Below are positions 27,044-35,855 of a stretch of DNA of 64,000 nucleotides, one piece after another. The notes under the pieces were generated by a model. That model saw only the letters and a program-made list of their open reading frames with translations, was not told the DNA's origin and made no database searches. Positions within the stretch are counted from its first letter, which is position 1, and every line of letters begins with the position of its first letter. Made by a program: the position numbers and the translations under genes. The DNA comes from Rhodothermus marinus (GTDB taxonomy: Bacteria; Bacteroidota; Rhodothermia; Rhodothermales; Rhodothermaceae): NCBI RefSeq assembly GCF_009936275.1, contig NZ_AP019797.1, forward strand, positions 1,665,501 through 1,729,500, read 5' to 3'.

Positions 27044-29737
27044 TTAAAAGGACAGCGACATTCCGACACGTACCTCTCGTGGCGGCCCGAACCAGTGCGG
27101 GCGCGTCAGATATTCGTCCAGCGTGTGAATGCCCGGTTTGCCGTAATACGGCTCCCACGTGGCGTGCAGGTTGCGATAGCGAGCCAGCGAGTAGGTGGCC
27201 CGCCCGGTATCATTGAAGACAAACCGCTCGTTGAGGCGGTCAGACAGGTTGTAAACGCGGGCAAAAAGCTGCAGCGAGGCGGGCCCCAGTGTGAACGTGC
27301 GATACAGGTACAGGTCCACGGTCATCTGCGAGGGCTTGCGCGCACTGTTGGGCTTGAGATCCACCTTCTGGTTGATTAGCTCGGGCGTATAGGGGTACCC
27401 GGTGGCAAACTGGCCCTTCAGACTGACGCCCCAGCTTCCCGTCCCATAGGTGACCGTGCTCGACACCACGTGTCGCTGATCGAAGTCCAGCGGCACCAGC
27501 TCCAGCGGCGTCTCACGACCCGACAGAAAGTTGAAATAGAAGGCATTGGCGTCGTCACGGTTACCTTCGGCAATCTGGAAGGTGTAGTCCAGCGTGGCGG
27601 CCAGCCGATCGTCCCGCCCGCGCCGCTTCGTAAGCGAAAACGTCAGTCCCTTGACGTTCGCGTAGTCCTTGTTCAGGTAGATCCGATAGAGCGGATCGCT
27701 GGCCGTGCGAAACTGCACGGTCTGCAGCGTGAGATAATCCCGGATGTCCTTGTAGTAGGCCGTCACGTCGATGGCCACCAGCGCGCCGAGCTGCTGCTGC
27801 AGGCCGATCTCGTACATCACCGTGCGTTCCGGGCGCAGGTTGGCGTTGCCGAACGTGGGCGTGGTCCCGACGCCAAACTCGAATTCCGGGTTGATGTAGA
27901 TATTTCGCAGCGGGGGCATCTGGTAAAAGTGGCCATAGGACAGGTGAATGAAGCCCGTTTCGGTAATGGGGAAGGAGATGCCCAGTCGCGGACTGAAACG
28001 ATAGCGTGGACGCGACCGCCGGCGAGGTCCCAGGGGATCGAGCAAATCAGGAATGTACTCCCCCTCGGGCCAGAAGTAGTCGAAACGAACACCTGCGTTC
28101 ACGATGAATTGCTCGAATTCCATCTTGTCCTGCACGTAGGCACTCCAGATGAGCACGCGCCGGTTACGGTAGCGATCGTGGGCGGGCGAGTCGAGCGGCG
28201 GCACGGTGGGCTCGCGGTACTGGTTGCCGTCGTAGAGTACCACAAAGTTCTCGCGCGACAGGTAGTGTACATTCCAGTCGATGCCCGCCTTGGCCTGATG
28301 AATGCGCCCGAACTGGTGGGTGATGTCGAGTTTGGCCCGCCAGGAGCGGCTGTCCTCGTAGACGTGGCCTTTCTGATCGCCGCCAAAGAGAAACTGATTC
28401 CCGGGGAAACCCACGATGCGCCCGTCCGACACGTAGCGCGGGTCCGTGGGATTCTCGTAGAGGTAGGACCGGAAGGAATGCGTTGCGTAGGAAAGCCGGA
28501 TCGTGTAGAAAGTCCGGGAAGAAAGCGTGTGCGTAAGGTGCAGCGCGTGGTTGCGGCTCCAGTCTCGATAGGTGACCACCCCGTCCGGGTTGAAACGATA
28601 CTCGAAGGCGAAAGGTCTGGTGCGGGCACGGTCCCGCATGTGCGTATACTCCACTTTAAGTGTCTGGAAGGGGCGGGCGGTAAGCTTTAAGAGCAGGTTG
28701 GAGCTGGTACGTGGGTTCATGGGCACACGCTCGTCGGGCACGGGTAGCGAGTCGACATAGGCCGTCCAGGGACGTCCCTGGATTTCGTAATACCAGGGAT
28801 TGACGTTGAAATTGGCCGAGTCCGAAGGCAGGTGCTCCCGGATGCCCCAGAGATGCCCGTCCGACTGATCGCGCCGTGCCGAGAAGAAAAAACGTACTTT
28901 TTTGCCGGTCAGCGGCACCGGACCGCCCAGCGTTCCCTCGATCGTGGTGGTATTTCGCTGGATGCCCGGAGGTAGATAGAAAATATCTTCGTGGCGCGTC
29001 AGGTAGTCGCCGGCGTAAGCGCTGAAGGTTCCCTCGAGCTTTTCGCCCCCCTCTTTCGTCACCACGTTGACGATACCCGACATGGCCTGTCCGTACTCCG
29101 CGTTGAAGGTGCCGGAGACCACGGTCAGCTCCTGGATGGCGTTGGTGGCCACTTCCGTGGCCAGGCCATTGGCATTGAAGGGATTGCCCACCGAGAGCCC
29201 ATCGACCAGGTAGGCGATCTCCGTGCTTCGCCCGCCACGGATGTGGAGTTCTCCAGATGGGCCGCGGTTCACCCCGGCCTGAAGGGCCAGCACGTCCAGA
29301 AAGCTCTCCACCGGAAGCGCCTGGATCTCCTCGGCCACCACGGTCTTCCGTGATGAGGTAAGGTCTCGCTGCACGAGCGGCCGCTGAGCCGTAATGACCA
29401 CCTCCTCCCCCGCCACCACCGAGGGACGAAGGCGCACCTCAAGTTCGCGCGTCTGGTCCGAGACGATGCGTACGTCCGTGTAGCGGACCGTTTCGTACCC
29501 CACGTAAGAAAAACGCACGGTATAGAGGCCCGGCCGCAGATTCAGCACCACGTAGTAGCCCTGCGCGTCGGTTACCGCTCCCTGGCCGGTCTCCTCGATG
29601 TAGACGGTAGCACCGATGAGCGGTTGGCCGGTCTCGGCATCCCGGACGTAGCCGGCCAGCTTTCCGGTCTGCGCCCACACCGGAACCACCAGCATGAGCA
29701 GCAATCCCGGCAACAGTCCATACCTTGTCGCCATCAT
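27044..29737 (-). CDS. TonB-dependent receptor with N-terminal carboxypeptidase-regulatory domain
   Basis: 897 residues with a signal peptide (LLPGLLLMLVVPVWA). Residues about 25-105 are a CarboxypepD_reg-like domain (GYVRDAETGQPLIGATVYIE, VRFSYVGYETV). The plug domain follows (RPLVQRDLTSSRKTVVAEEI, LHIRGGRSTEIAYLVDGLSV, YGQAMSGIVNVVTKEGG), then a 22-strand barrel ending in VGMSLSF with the terminal phenylalanine. It would move a ligand across the outer membrane with TonB energy. The substrate is not evident and no SusD partner is adjacent. It ends 15 bases before the next gene of the same operon. Confidence 0.93.
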   Translation of the reverse strand: MMATRYGLLPGLLLMLVVPVWAQTGKLAGYVRDAETGQPLIGATVYIEETGQGAVTDAQGYYVVLNLRPGLYTVRFSYVGYETVRYTDVRIVSDQTRELEVRLRPSVVAGEEVVITAQRPLVQRDLTSSRKTVVAEEIQALPVESFLDVLALQAGVNRGPSGELHIRGGRSTEIAYLVDGLSVGNPFNANGLATEVATNAIQELTVVSGTFNAEYGQAMSGIVNVVTKEGGEKLEGTFSAYAGDYLTRHEDIFYLPPGIQRNTTTIEGTLGGPVPLTGKKVRFFFSARRDQSDGHLWGIREHLPSDSANFNVNPWYYEIQGRPWTAYVDSLPVPDERVPMNPRTSSNLLLKLTARPFQTLKVEYTHMRDRARTRPFAFEYRFNPDGVVTYRDWSRNHALHLTHTLSSRTFYTIRLSYATHSFRSYLYENPTDPRYVSDGRIVGFPGNQFLFGGDQKGHVYEDSRSWRAKLDITHQFGRIHQAKAGIDWNVHYLSRENFVVLYDGNQYREPTVPPLDSPAHDRYRNRRVLIWSAYVQDKMEFEQFIVNAGVRFDYFWPEGEYIPDLLDPLGPRRRSRPRYRFSPRLGISFPITETGFIHLSYGHFYQMPPLRNIYINPEFEFGVGTTPTFGNANLRPERTVMYEIGLQQQLGALVAIDVTAYYKDIRDYLTLQTVQFRTASDPLYRIYLNKDYANVKGLTFSLTKRRGRDDRLAATLDYTFQIAEGNRDDANAFYFNFLSGRETPLELVPLDFDQRHVVSSTVTYGTGSWGVSLKGQFATGYPYTPELINQKVDLKPNSARKPSQMTVDLYLYRTFTLGPASLQLFARVYNLSDRLNERFVFNDTGRATYSLARYRNLHATWEPYYGKPGIHTLDEYLTRPHWFGPPREVRVGMSLSF

Positions 29738-29809
29738 CGCCCGCTTTACGACCAGATCGGGCGGCCCCGGAAGCCATGCGACCTCCGGAGCCGCCCCTTC
29801 GGCAATTTA

Positions 29810-32542
29810 CTACCGCACCAGCATTACCTGTCCCACCTTGCGGAAGTGGCCGAATTCCAGTGTGTAGAAGTAAAGGCCACTGGCCACACGCTGCCCTGCT
29901 GCATCCGTGCCATCCCAGCTGAAGGTATGGGTGCCGGGTCCGTACAGCGCATCGCGGGCCAGCGTGCGCACTTCACGGCCGAGCATATCGTAGATGCGCA
30001 CGGTGATGCGCTTGGCCAGCGGCAACGTAACCGTAAACTGCATGCGCTCACGGAACGGGTTGGGGTAGGCGGCCGAAAGCCTGTAGTCGGAGGGAAGGAT
30101 GACCCGTTCCTGGTCGATATCCACCGTCAGCCCGTCCGAAGCAATGATCCGCATGAACGCACGGGCCGGGGCTGCCCTGCGCTCCCGAAGCGTGCGCACG
30201 TATCCGTACTGGAACGGATGCGCTACAAGGGAAGCCCCCGCGTTCACGCCGACGATCTGGCGCTGACGGGTGTCGAAGGCCACCCCGCCACCCACTCCGC
30301 TGATCAGCGATCCGCTCCCACCGGAGGTGGTCCCTACCAGACGCGGATTCTGAGTGTCGGTCACGTCGACCAGATAAAACACGCCGGCGTTGTCCGGACC
30401 GATCGCGAGCAATTCCGCCGAGAAGCCGGCAAAGTCGGGGGTGAACCGATAGTAGGCGACGCCCGCCGCATCCAGTGGCACAACGCTGTCATCAATCGTG
30501 GCCAGCACCTGCCCCGTGTCGTCGATCAACCGCACGGGCTGACCTGCGCCATTGATCCAGAGACGCGTGGCGCTGACCGGCGCAATGCCGCCGGAAGCCG
30601 CTCCCTGCGCAGGCAGATCGATCAGGAAGTTCTGCCCATCGGTGCCTGTACGGAAAATCTGCGTATCCCCACCGATAAAAGCAATGGAGTCGGTGCTGAT
30701 GTAAGCACCCAGCGCGTTGCCAAAGCGGCCACCCGACGCCAGCATCGTGTCCAGCACCACCTCTGGTGCTCCGGTAAAGGCTCCGGTCCACTGATAGAGC
30801 CGAATGGCCGCCGTGCTGGCATCGTTGACCAGATTGACGGCGATCAGCGCCGATCCGCTGGCTGCCAGGGCGTTGAGCACCTCGTCTCCGCCGGCCACGC
30901 CGGTCATGTCCAGCGTGTCCACAGCAGTCCCGTCGTCCGGATCAAGCGCCAGGAGCATCGGTGCCCCGGCATCCTTCACCAGCGCAAGCACCAGGTTGTT
31001 GCCTGAAGAATAGGCCACATCCCGGGCGTCTGCCGTGAAAGACCACTGCTGCGCCTCGACTGCTTCCGTCCACACCTCATCGTAGGTATCCAGGCTGTCA
31101 TCCACACCCTGGAAGGAGACCACCACCTCCCGCTGGCCGTCTCCATCGGGATCACCAAGGTAGGAGAGCTTGGCCGGGAAGTAGGGGTCGTTTCCACCGC
31201 TGGGCTCATAGTAACGGCTCGGCACGCCGGCCGAGTCGCGGAAGATCACGTTGAAGGTGGTGCTGTCAATCGGAAGCGCCGTGTTGACGTCCATCAACGT
31301 ATAGGAATTCGGATCTTCCGGATCGGTGCCGGTAAATTCCGCCACACGGATAAAATAGGAAGGCTCGCCCGCCGTGAAGGCACTTCCGGAATACGAATAA
31401 CCTGCACCGATCAGCTCCGGATGACCATCACCGTCCAGATCGCCGGTGGTAATACCAAGGTTCGTCGGACCCTCCAGCAGCGGAAAGATGAGCTGATCGG
31501 TAGTGATCTCCAGGGGATTTTCGCCGCTTTCGTAGTTCAGGACGGCCAGCTGTCCAGTGTGGAAGTTAGGATAAAAGACCTCATCGTCTCCATCGCCGTT
31601 GATGTCCACCACTACGCCCCCGAACAGCGCGACGTGGTCGCCACTGGAAGCATGCACGTACACGTTCTGTGCATTCGCATCGGGAAACTGATATTGATCC
31701 GGGCCGAGTACGTCTCCATTGGTAAAGTTAAAGTTGTTCCAGGAGTGCATGGACAGTTCGTAGGTCCCGTCACCATCCAGATCGGCCGGTAGGATCGCAT
31801 AGGGACTGCCGCCGCCACGATTGACCGGATCAAAGTCTTCCGAGGCGCGGCTGCTGATGCGCACTTCTTCGACCCACACCTCAAAGCCGCTCCCGATATC
31901 TCCGGTCACGGATAGAATGTACCAGTTGTCGTAGCGGTTATTGCTGCCATTGTTTGGGAAAAGCAACTCCTGTTGACCATCGCCATCTACATCAGCTACG
32001 ACCATCTGCTCGCTAACCCAACGATCGGGCAAATCGTCGGGAAAGTCGTAGATGGAAGCGGGACCCGTTCCGTAATCGTCATCGGTGCCGGTGAACTCGT
32101 AGACGAAGAGCCCCGGCCGCAGGTTAAGTTGACCCACCAGCGGGTTGGTCGCACTATAGCTTCTTCCCGACAGAAACATGAACTCGCCCTTTCCGTCACC
32201 GTCCAGGTCGCCACAGACGGCATAACGGGCGTTCTGCGAGGTACTGGTCGAATCCATCCATGGCGTAGCATAGACCAGCTCCCAGGTGTCCACTCCCTTG
32301 TTCTCAATCACATAGACGCGGCCGCCGCCCGAATAGTCCGTCACCAGCACCTCCACCAGACCGTCGCCATCCATGTCGCAGGGACCATAGGCACCGCGCG
32401 CGCCAGAGTGGAATCCCACAGTATAGGGATCCTTGAAGTTGTCGCTGACCGGTACGTTGAAGACGTAATCCGTCTTCTGCGCCTGCAATGGCCAGGCAAT
32501 GATCAAAACGGCCAGCATACAGAGCGGAGTAGCTTTGGACAT
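29810..32542 (-). CDS. Secreted FG-GAP/VCBS-repeat protein with T9SS sorting domain
   Basis: 910 residues from the ATG at 32542, with GGAAAAG upstream; an ATG at 32578 would lengthen the signal peptide (LCMLAVLIIAWPLQAQ) by 12 residues. Several DxDGDG loops (CDMDGDGLVEVLV, GDLDGDGKGEFMF, ADVDGDGQQELLF, VDINGDGDDEVFY) mark FG-GAP/VCBS beta-propeller blades. The C-terminus is a sorting domain (YPNPFRERMQFTVTLP, VRIYDMLGREVRTL, SGLYFYTLEFGHFRKVGQVMLVR). It is the first gene of the minus-strand surface-protein operon running to 20967. The role is probably a surface-attached structural or binding protein. Confidence 0.85.
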   Translation of the reverse strand: MSKATPLCMLAVLIIAWPLQAQKTDYVFNVPVSDNFKDPYTVGFHSGARGAYGPCDMDGDGLVEVLVTDYSGGGRVYVIENKGVDTWELVYATPWMDSTSTSQNARYAVCGDLDGDGKGEFMFLSGRSYSATNPLVGQLNLRPGLFVYEFTGTDDDYGTGPASIYDFPDDLPDRWVSEQMVVADVDGDGQQELLFPNNGSNNRYDNWYILSVTGDIGSGFEVWVEEVRISSRASEDFDPVNRGGGSPYAILPADLDGDGTYELSMHSWNNFNFTNGDVLGPDQYQFPDANAQNVYVHASSGDHVALFGGVVVDINGDGDDEVFYPNFHTGQLAVLNYESGENPLEITTDQLIFPLLEGPTNLGITTGDLDGDGHPELIGAGYSYSGSAFTAGEPSYFIRVAEFTGTDPEDPNSYTLMDVNTALPIDSTTFNVIFRDSAGVPSRYYEPSGGNDPYFPAKLSYLGDPDGDGQREVVVSFQGVDDSLDTYDEVWTEAVEAQQWSFTADARDVAYSSGNNLVLALVKDAGAPMLLALDPDDGTAVDTLDMTGVAGGDEVLNALAASGSALIAVNLVNDASTAAIRLYQWTGAFTGAPEVVLDTMLASGGRFGNALGAYISTDSIAFIGGDTQIFRTGTDGQNFLIDLPAQGAASGGIAPVSATRLWINGAGQPVRLIDDTGQVLATIDDSVVPLDAAGVAYYRFTPDFAGFSAELLAIGPDNAGVFYLVDVTDTQNPRLVGTTSGGSGSLISGVGGGVAFDTRQRQIVGVNAGASLVAHPFQYGYVRTLRERRAAPARAFMRIIASDGLTVDIDQERVILPSDYRLSAAYPNPFRERMQFTVTLPLAKRITVRIYDMLGREVRTLARDALYGPGTHTFSWDGTDAAGQRVASGLYFYTLEFGHFRKVGQVMLVR

Positions 32543-32578
32543 GGCGCTTTTCCGGTTGGTGAGTGGATGCGCTTTCAT

Positions 32579-33337
32579 GATTAGTTAATGAAGCCTCCAG
32601 AAAAAGTCAACTTTTATGCGATTGAAAGCGGTCCCAGACTCAGGCAATCACAGGATGAAAAGACTTCTACCAGGCGGTGCCCCTGCTGGCCGGGACGATT
32701 CCCACAGGCCACCTGGAGAGCAGGCAGCGCCCGGGCCGTTACCACTGGGTGGCCGGACAAACGCCTACCTGACCCAACCCGATGGGCCGGCTTTGCGTCT
32801 GACGGGCGCATTCGAGCCAGGCTCGTGAAGCGTTCCTCCGACCGGGTTGTGTCCGCCCCTCCTGAAGTGCCAATCTTGTCCGTCTGACGCTCAAAGCCGC
32901 ATAGAGACCAGAACCTTGTGTAAGAAGTCGTTTGCGCAGCACCACCTCTTTACACAAGGCCAACGACCACTTGAAAGGCGCCTCGCGTCAGACCCAAACC
33001 GCCATGCTTTATCAACTCGGATCCAGAGACACGTGCCGTTCCGAAATCCATGGAATTTTATTCCCGGACTTCTTCCTGCTTCATCGACCCATGACTCGGA
33101 GGGTTCCGCCGTCAGAGGAGTCTCCACAGGCGTCACTTCCCGCGGAACTCGCGGTAGGGCCCGTCAGGTGGGCCAGCCCATACGGTCACAAGTCCTACGC
33201 CGTCTTGTAAGAGACGCCGTGCTTGCTGGCCTAATCGGACAGCTTCATAATTCCACAGAAATATCATAAAGTTCTATGAGTGATACCTCAAACTTCAGCT
33301 GTTGTCAACCCTCGACTCATGAATGGCGACGTCCCTC
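32579..33337. other. Intergenic region upstream of the surface-protein operon
   Basis: About 760 bases between the VCBS-repeat gene and array 2. Open frames on both strands lack ribosome-binding sites and recognisable domains. The only structured element seen is the hairpin repeat copy D (32914-32959). The promoter of the surface operon should lie near 32580-32700. Confidence 0.55.
32914..32959. repeat. Dispersed hairpin repeat, copy D
   Basis: CCTTGTGTAA / TTACACAAGG, 10-bp perfect arms and a 26-nt loop. It shares TAAGAAG with copy C, 18 kb away. Confidence 0.75.
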
Positions 33338-33993
33338 GTCGTAATCCCCTTTTCATCGGGTCAGGTCTTCAGACTTCTTTTTGAACGGCGGCGGGCTGTT
33401 GAACATATCTTTAACCGTCGTAATCCCCTTTTCATCGGGTCAGGTCTTCAGACTGAAGACGGTGAAAGAAATATTTATGGCGCATTACCGTCGTAATCCC
33501 CTTTTCATCGGGTCAGGTCTTCAGACTGGATAGTCTTATCGTTCACGACAGCGTCGATCCAGACGGTCGTAATCCCCTTTTCATCGGGTCAGGTCTTCAG
33601 ACAAAATCGTCCATTTTCGTTTTGAGCGGTTCCGATCCTATCCAAGTCGTAATCCCCTTTTCATCGGGTCAGGTCTTCAGACATAAGAACTTGCCCTACA
33701 ACATTGTGAGGGAGACAGGTCGTAATCCCCTTTTCATCGGGTCAGGTCTTCAGACAAAGAGCGTCGGCTTTTGAGCTGGGAGGCCTACAAGCGTCGTAAT
33801 CCCCTTTTCATCGGGTCAGGTCTTCAGACTTCATTGACCCGGTAGAACTTGGCGTCCATGGCTGTGTCGTAATCCCCTTTTCATCGGGTCAGGTCTTCAG
33901 ACGCAGTACGAAAACAAAACGGCCCGCTTGCTTAGCGAGATGCTCGCCTACATTCGGTCGTAATCCCCTTTTCATCGGGTCAGGTCTTCAGAC
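33338..33993 (-). CRISPR. Type III array 2: nine 37-nt repeats, eight spacers
   Basis: On the plus strand repeats begin GTCGTAATCCCCTTTTCATC and end AGGTCTTCAGAC; all copies carry C in AGGTCTTC, unlike arrays 3 and 4. Starts: 33338, 33417, 33490, 33566, 33646, 33719, 33793, 33866, 33957. Transcription is inferred to be on the minus strand because the reverse complement ends in GGGGATTACGAC, resembling type III handles of the ATTGCGAC kind, and because the conserved leader lies at the right end. Spacers are 36-54 nt. The spacer 33603-33645 reads KIVHFRFERFRSYP on the plus strand, a homologue of the protein encoded at 48759-49151. Spacer 33527-33565 reads DSLIVHDSVDPD. Confidence 0.97.
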
Positions 33994-34122
33994 CCCATTG
34001 TTACGGGGCTCGTTGGAACCGGCCTGTTTGCCCTCAAAAAGGCCGATTTTTTCGCCAACAACACGTCAAAAAACGGAATAGAATTTGCTCCGAAAACCCT
34101 GTGACAATTCCGTGTCACACCC
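33994..34122 (-). promoter_or_regulatory. Leader of type III array 2
   Basis: About 130 bases nearly identical to the sequences right of arrays 3 (42063) and 4 (60475). Shared parts: a CCCC-ATTGTTAC-GGGG hairpin touching the first repeat, an inverted repeat CGGCC/GGCCG with a T/A tract, an AT-rich block containing AAAAAACGGAATAGAATTTG, and the palindrome at 34100-34119. On the minus strand TTGTCA is followed 17 bases later by ATTCTA, a possible but weak -35/-10 pair. Confidence 0.85.
34100..34119. promoter_or_regulatory. Palindromic operator candidate, leader 2
   Basis: TGTGACAATTCCGTGTCACA: perfect 7-bp arms around a 6-base centre, identical in all three type III leaders. A dimeric regulator site is the simplest reading. 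It differs from the CRP consensus, whose TGTGA/TCACA arms are 6 rather than 10 bases apart. Confidence 0.6.
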
Positions 34123-34182
34123 CCTCCTCCATCCTGATCGCATTATAAACAGTCAGGCCATAGAAGTCAACCTCTCGCGGAA

Positions 34183-35838
34183 TCAAACCCGAATGCTCTG
34201 CACCCTGAACATGGCCGGGCGTCCCTCCTTCTTGTTCCACTGGGCCACCTGTACCCGGATACGCTGCCCCACTTCAAGCACCCTGTGATTGGCGCCCCCA
34301 CAGGGAAACCTTTCATTCTCCAGGCCGCGCACAAAAACACGAATCGTAAACGGTGAACGACTGTTGTCCACCACCTCGGCAACGATGTCCTGGCTCTTGG
34401 GCCCGATCTCATCCAACCACAGGTCCGAGTCATCCTCGGCGGCTTCTTCCTCTTCGGCGGTGGCTTCCGCTTCAGATGCCGGCCAGGGCCATTCCAGCTC
34501 CACCCAGCCCATTGGCTCCGCTATCATCGCACCTTCTCCGTCCAGAGCCATGCGCCGCGATGTCGGGAAAGTCTGCAGCAGATCCTCCCGCTCCTTCAGG
34601 GAAAAGAGACGATACAGTAAATCTTCGAGCGTTTCCTGCCAGGCCGGCTTTTCGCGCAGGGCCAGATAGACCGTAGCGGCGGCAAATCCACTCCCCCATC
34701 CCAGCCGCAGCATATCCTCTGGCATTTCGTCATAAAAACGCTGCAGACGACGAGAGATCTGAAGCGTGCTTCCTCGTTCCGCCCTTCGACACCATTCTTT
34801 TTCAAATGTCTTCAATGCACGGGCAAAGTTGCGCGCAGCAGTACGCACCCGCTCCAGCAAGCGGCGCTCCAGCTCTTCGGGAGCCATGGCCGCCGCCTCC
34901 TCCAGAGAAAAACCGTAAAGCCGCTGGAATTTCTCCGGAAGGCCAATCCATATTTCTGTCCCCATTCCCTGCGCTCCCTGCTTCAGCAAATCGGTCGCTG
35001 CCCGGAAAAAGGACACATCGAAGCTTACAGACATCGATAACTCCACACCGGCCTCCAGAGCCTCCACTGGCGGAGCCTGCGGCTGCGGATTTGAGCCCGG
35101 TAGTAAGATCTGCACATCCGTCACGACACCACCTTCATCGGCCGCCACGGGCACCGAATCGCTTACCTTCAGAAACTTGAGCAGATCGAACTGGGCATCT
35201 TTCCAGCTAACTTTTTCTTTCTTTTTCAGACCACAATAGAAAATATCCTGCTCAAGCCAGCGGGCAAAAAACACGCGATCTCTGCCGCCCAGTCTCTTCC
35301 CTGCCGCTGGCAGGGCTGCGCGCATACGCTCAAGCCAGCGCTGCAGGTTTCGCTCATCGGCCTCCACAAGAACCTGGTAGAGCAGACAGGTGCGCAACGC
35401 TCCTTTGAGCGAAGACCCGGGAATGTAAAGACGCCCGTCCGGATCTTTGAGCTGTTCACGCACGAGTTGTCTGAACTCGGAAAAGGGCGTGCGCATCGCA
35501 TAGCGCGAAAGCTCAGAAAGCTGCTGCAGCAGCCGGGCGTCTACGTCGGGCCGGCCCAATTCATTGCGCACGAAGGTGCGCAGCGTAAGGCTACGACGTA
35601 TTTCAGACTGCGTCCTGTTGTCCCGGGCGTTGGCAAGACGCTCGGTATTACGCTCAATCCACGACGCAAATTGCTCAATGGACTCCTCGCCGATTTCGTC
35701 CAGCAGAAAAGCCGTCACCCGATCAATGTCCAGTCGCCAGAAAAACCCGTCGTGGATAATGTACTCGAAGGATTCAAGCTCATGGCCCGAGCCGATATGG
35801 ACCGGCGACCGCGTTATGAGCTTCAACGTAATCGGCAT
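34183..35838 (-). CDS. csm5: Csm5 of type III-A effector complex, with C-terminal extension
   Basis: 551 residues. The N-terminus (LKLITRSPVHIGSGHELESFEYII) and the IPGSSLKGALR motif near residue 140 are diagnostic of Csm5, the Cas7-like cap at the 3' end of the crRNA. The family is usually about 350-500 residues. Here an acidic linker (EEEEAAEDDSDL, about residues 455-470) leads to a C-terminal segment of about 75 residues (QDIVAEVVDNSRSPFTIRVF to RIRVQVAQWNKKEGRPAMFRV) that looks like a small beta-barrel of the OB kind, which I do not recall as a normal part of Csm5. It follows csm4 by 17 bases and is the last gene before array 2. Confidence 0.9.
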   Translation of the reverse strand: MPITLKLITRSPVHIGSGHELESFEYIIHDGFFWRLDIDRVTAFLLDEIGEESIEQFASWIERNTERLANARDNRTQSEIRRSLTLRTFVRNELGRPDVDARLLQQLSELSRYAMRTPFSEFRQLVREQLKDPDGRLYIPGSSLKGALRTCLLYQVLVEADERNLQRWLERMRAALPAAGKRLGGRDRVFFARWLEQDIFYCGLKKKEKVSWKDAQFDLLKFLKVSDSVPVAADEGGVVTDVQILLPGSNPQPQAPPVEALEAGVELSMSVSFDVSFFRAATDLLKQGAQGMGTEIWIGLPEKFQRLYGFSLEEAAAMAPEELERRLLERVRTAARNFARALKTFEKEWCRRAERGSTLQISRRLQRFYDEMPEDMLRLGWGSGFAAATVYLALREKPAWQETLEDLLYRLFSLKEREDLLQTFPTSRRMALDGEGAMIAEPMGWVELEWPWPASEAEATAEEEEAAEDDSDLWLDEIGPKSQDIVAEVVDNSRSPFTIRVFVRGLENERFPCGGANHRVLEVGQRIRVQVAQWNKKEGRPAMFRVQSIRV

Positions 35839-35855
35839 AGCCCGTTCGCTTCCCG

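Noticed and set aside
24390-27047. An 885-residue plus-strand open frame opposite the secreted-protein gene
   Set aside because: It is antisense to a well-supported gene; it has no domain, signal peptide or start site, and its composition reflects complementary GC-rich codons.
29624-31006. A 460-residue plus-strand frame opposite the VCBS-repeat protein gene and the end of the TonB-receptor gene
   Set aside because: Shadow of the real minus-strand genes, which have clear domains and signal peptides.
34100-34119. Reading the leader palindrome as a CRP site
   Set aside because: Arms TGTGA and TCACA are present but separated by 10 bases, not 6; kept only as a palindromic operator candidate.
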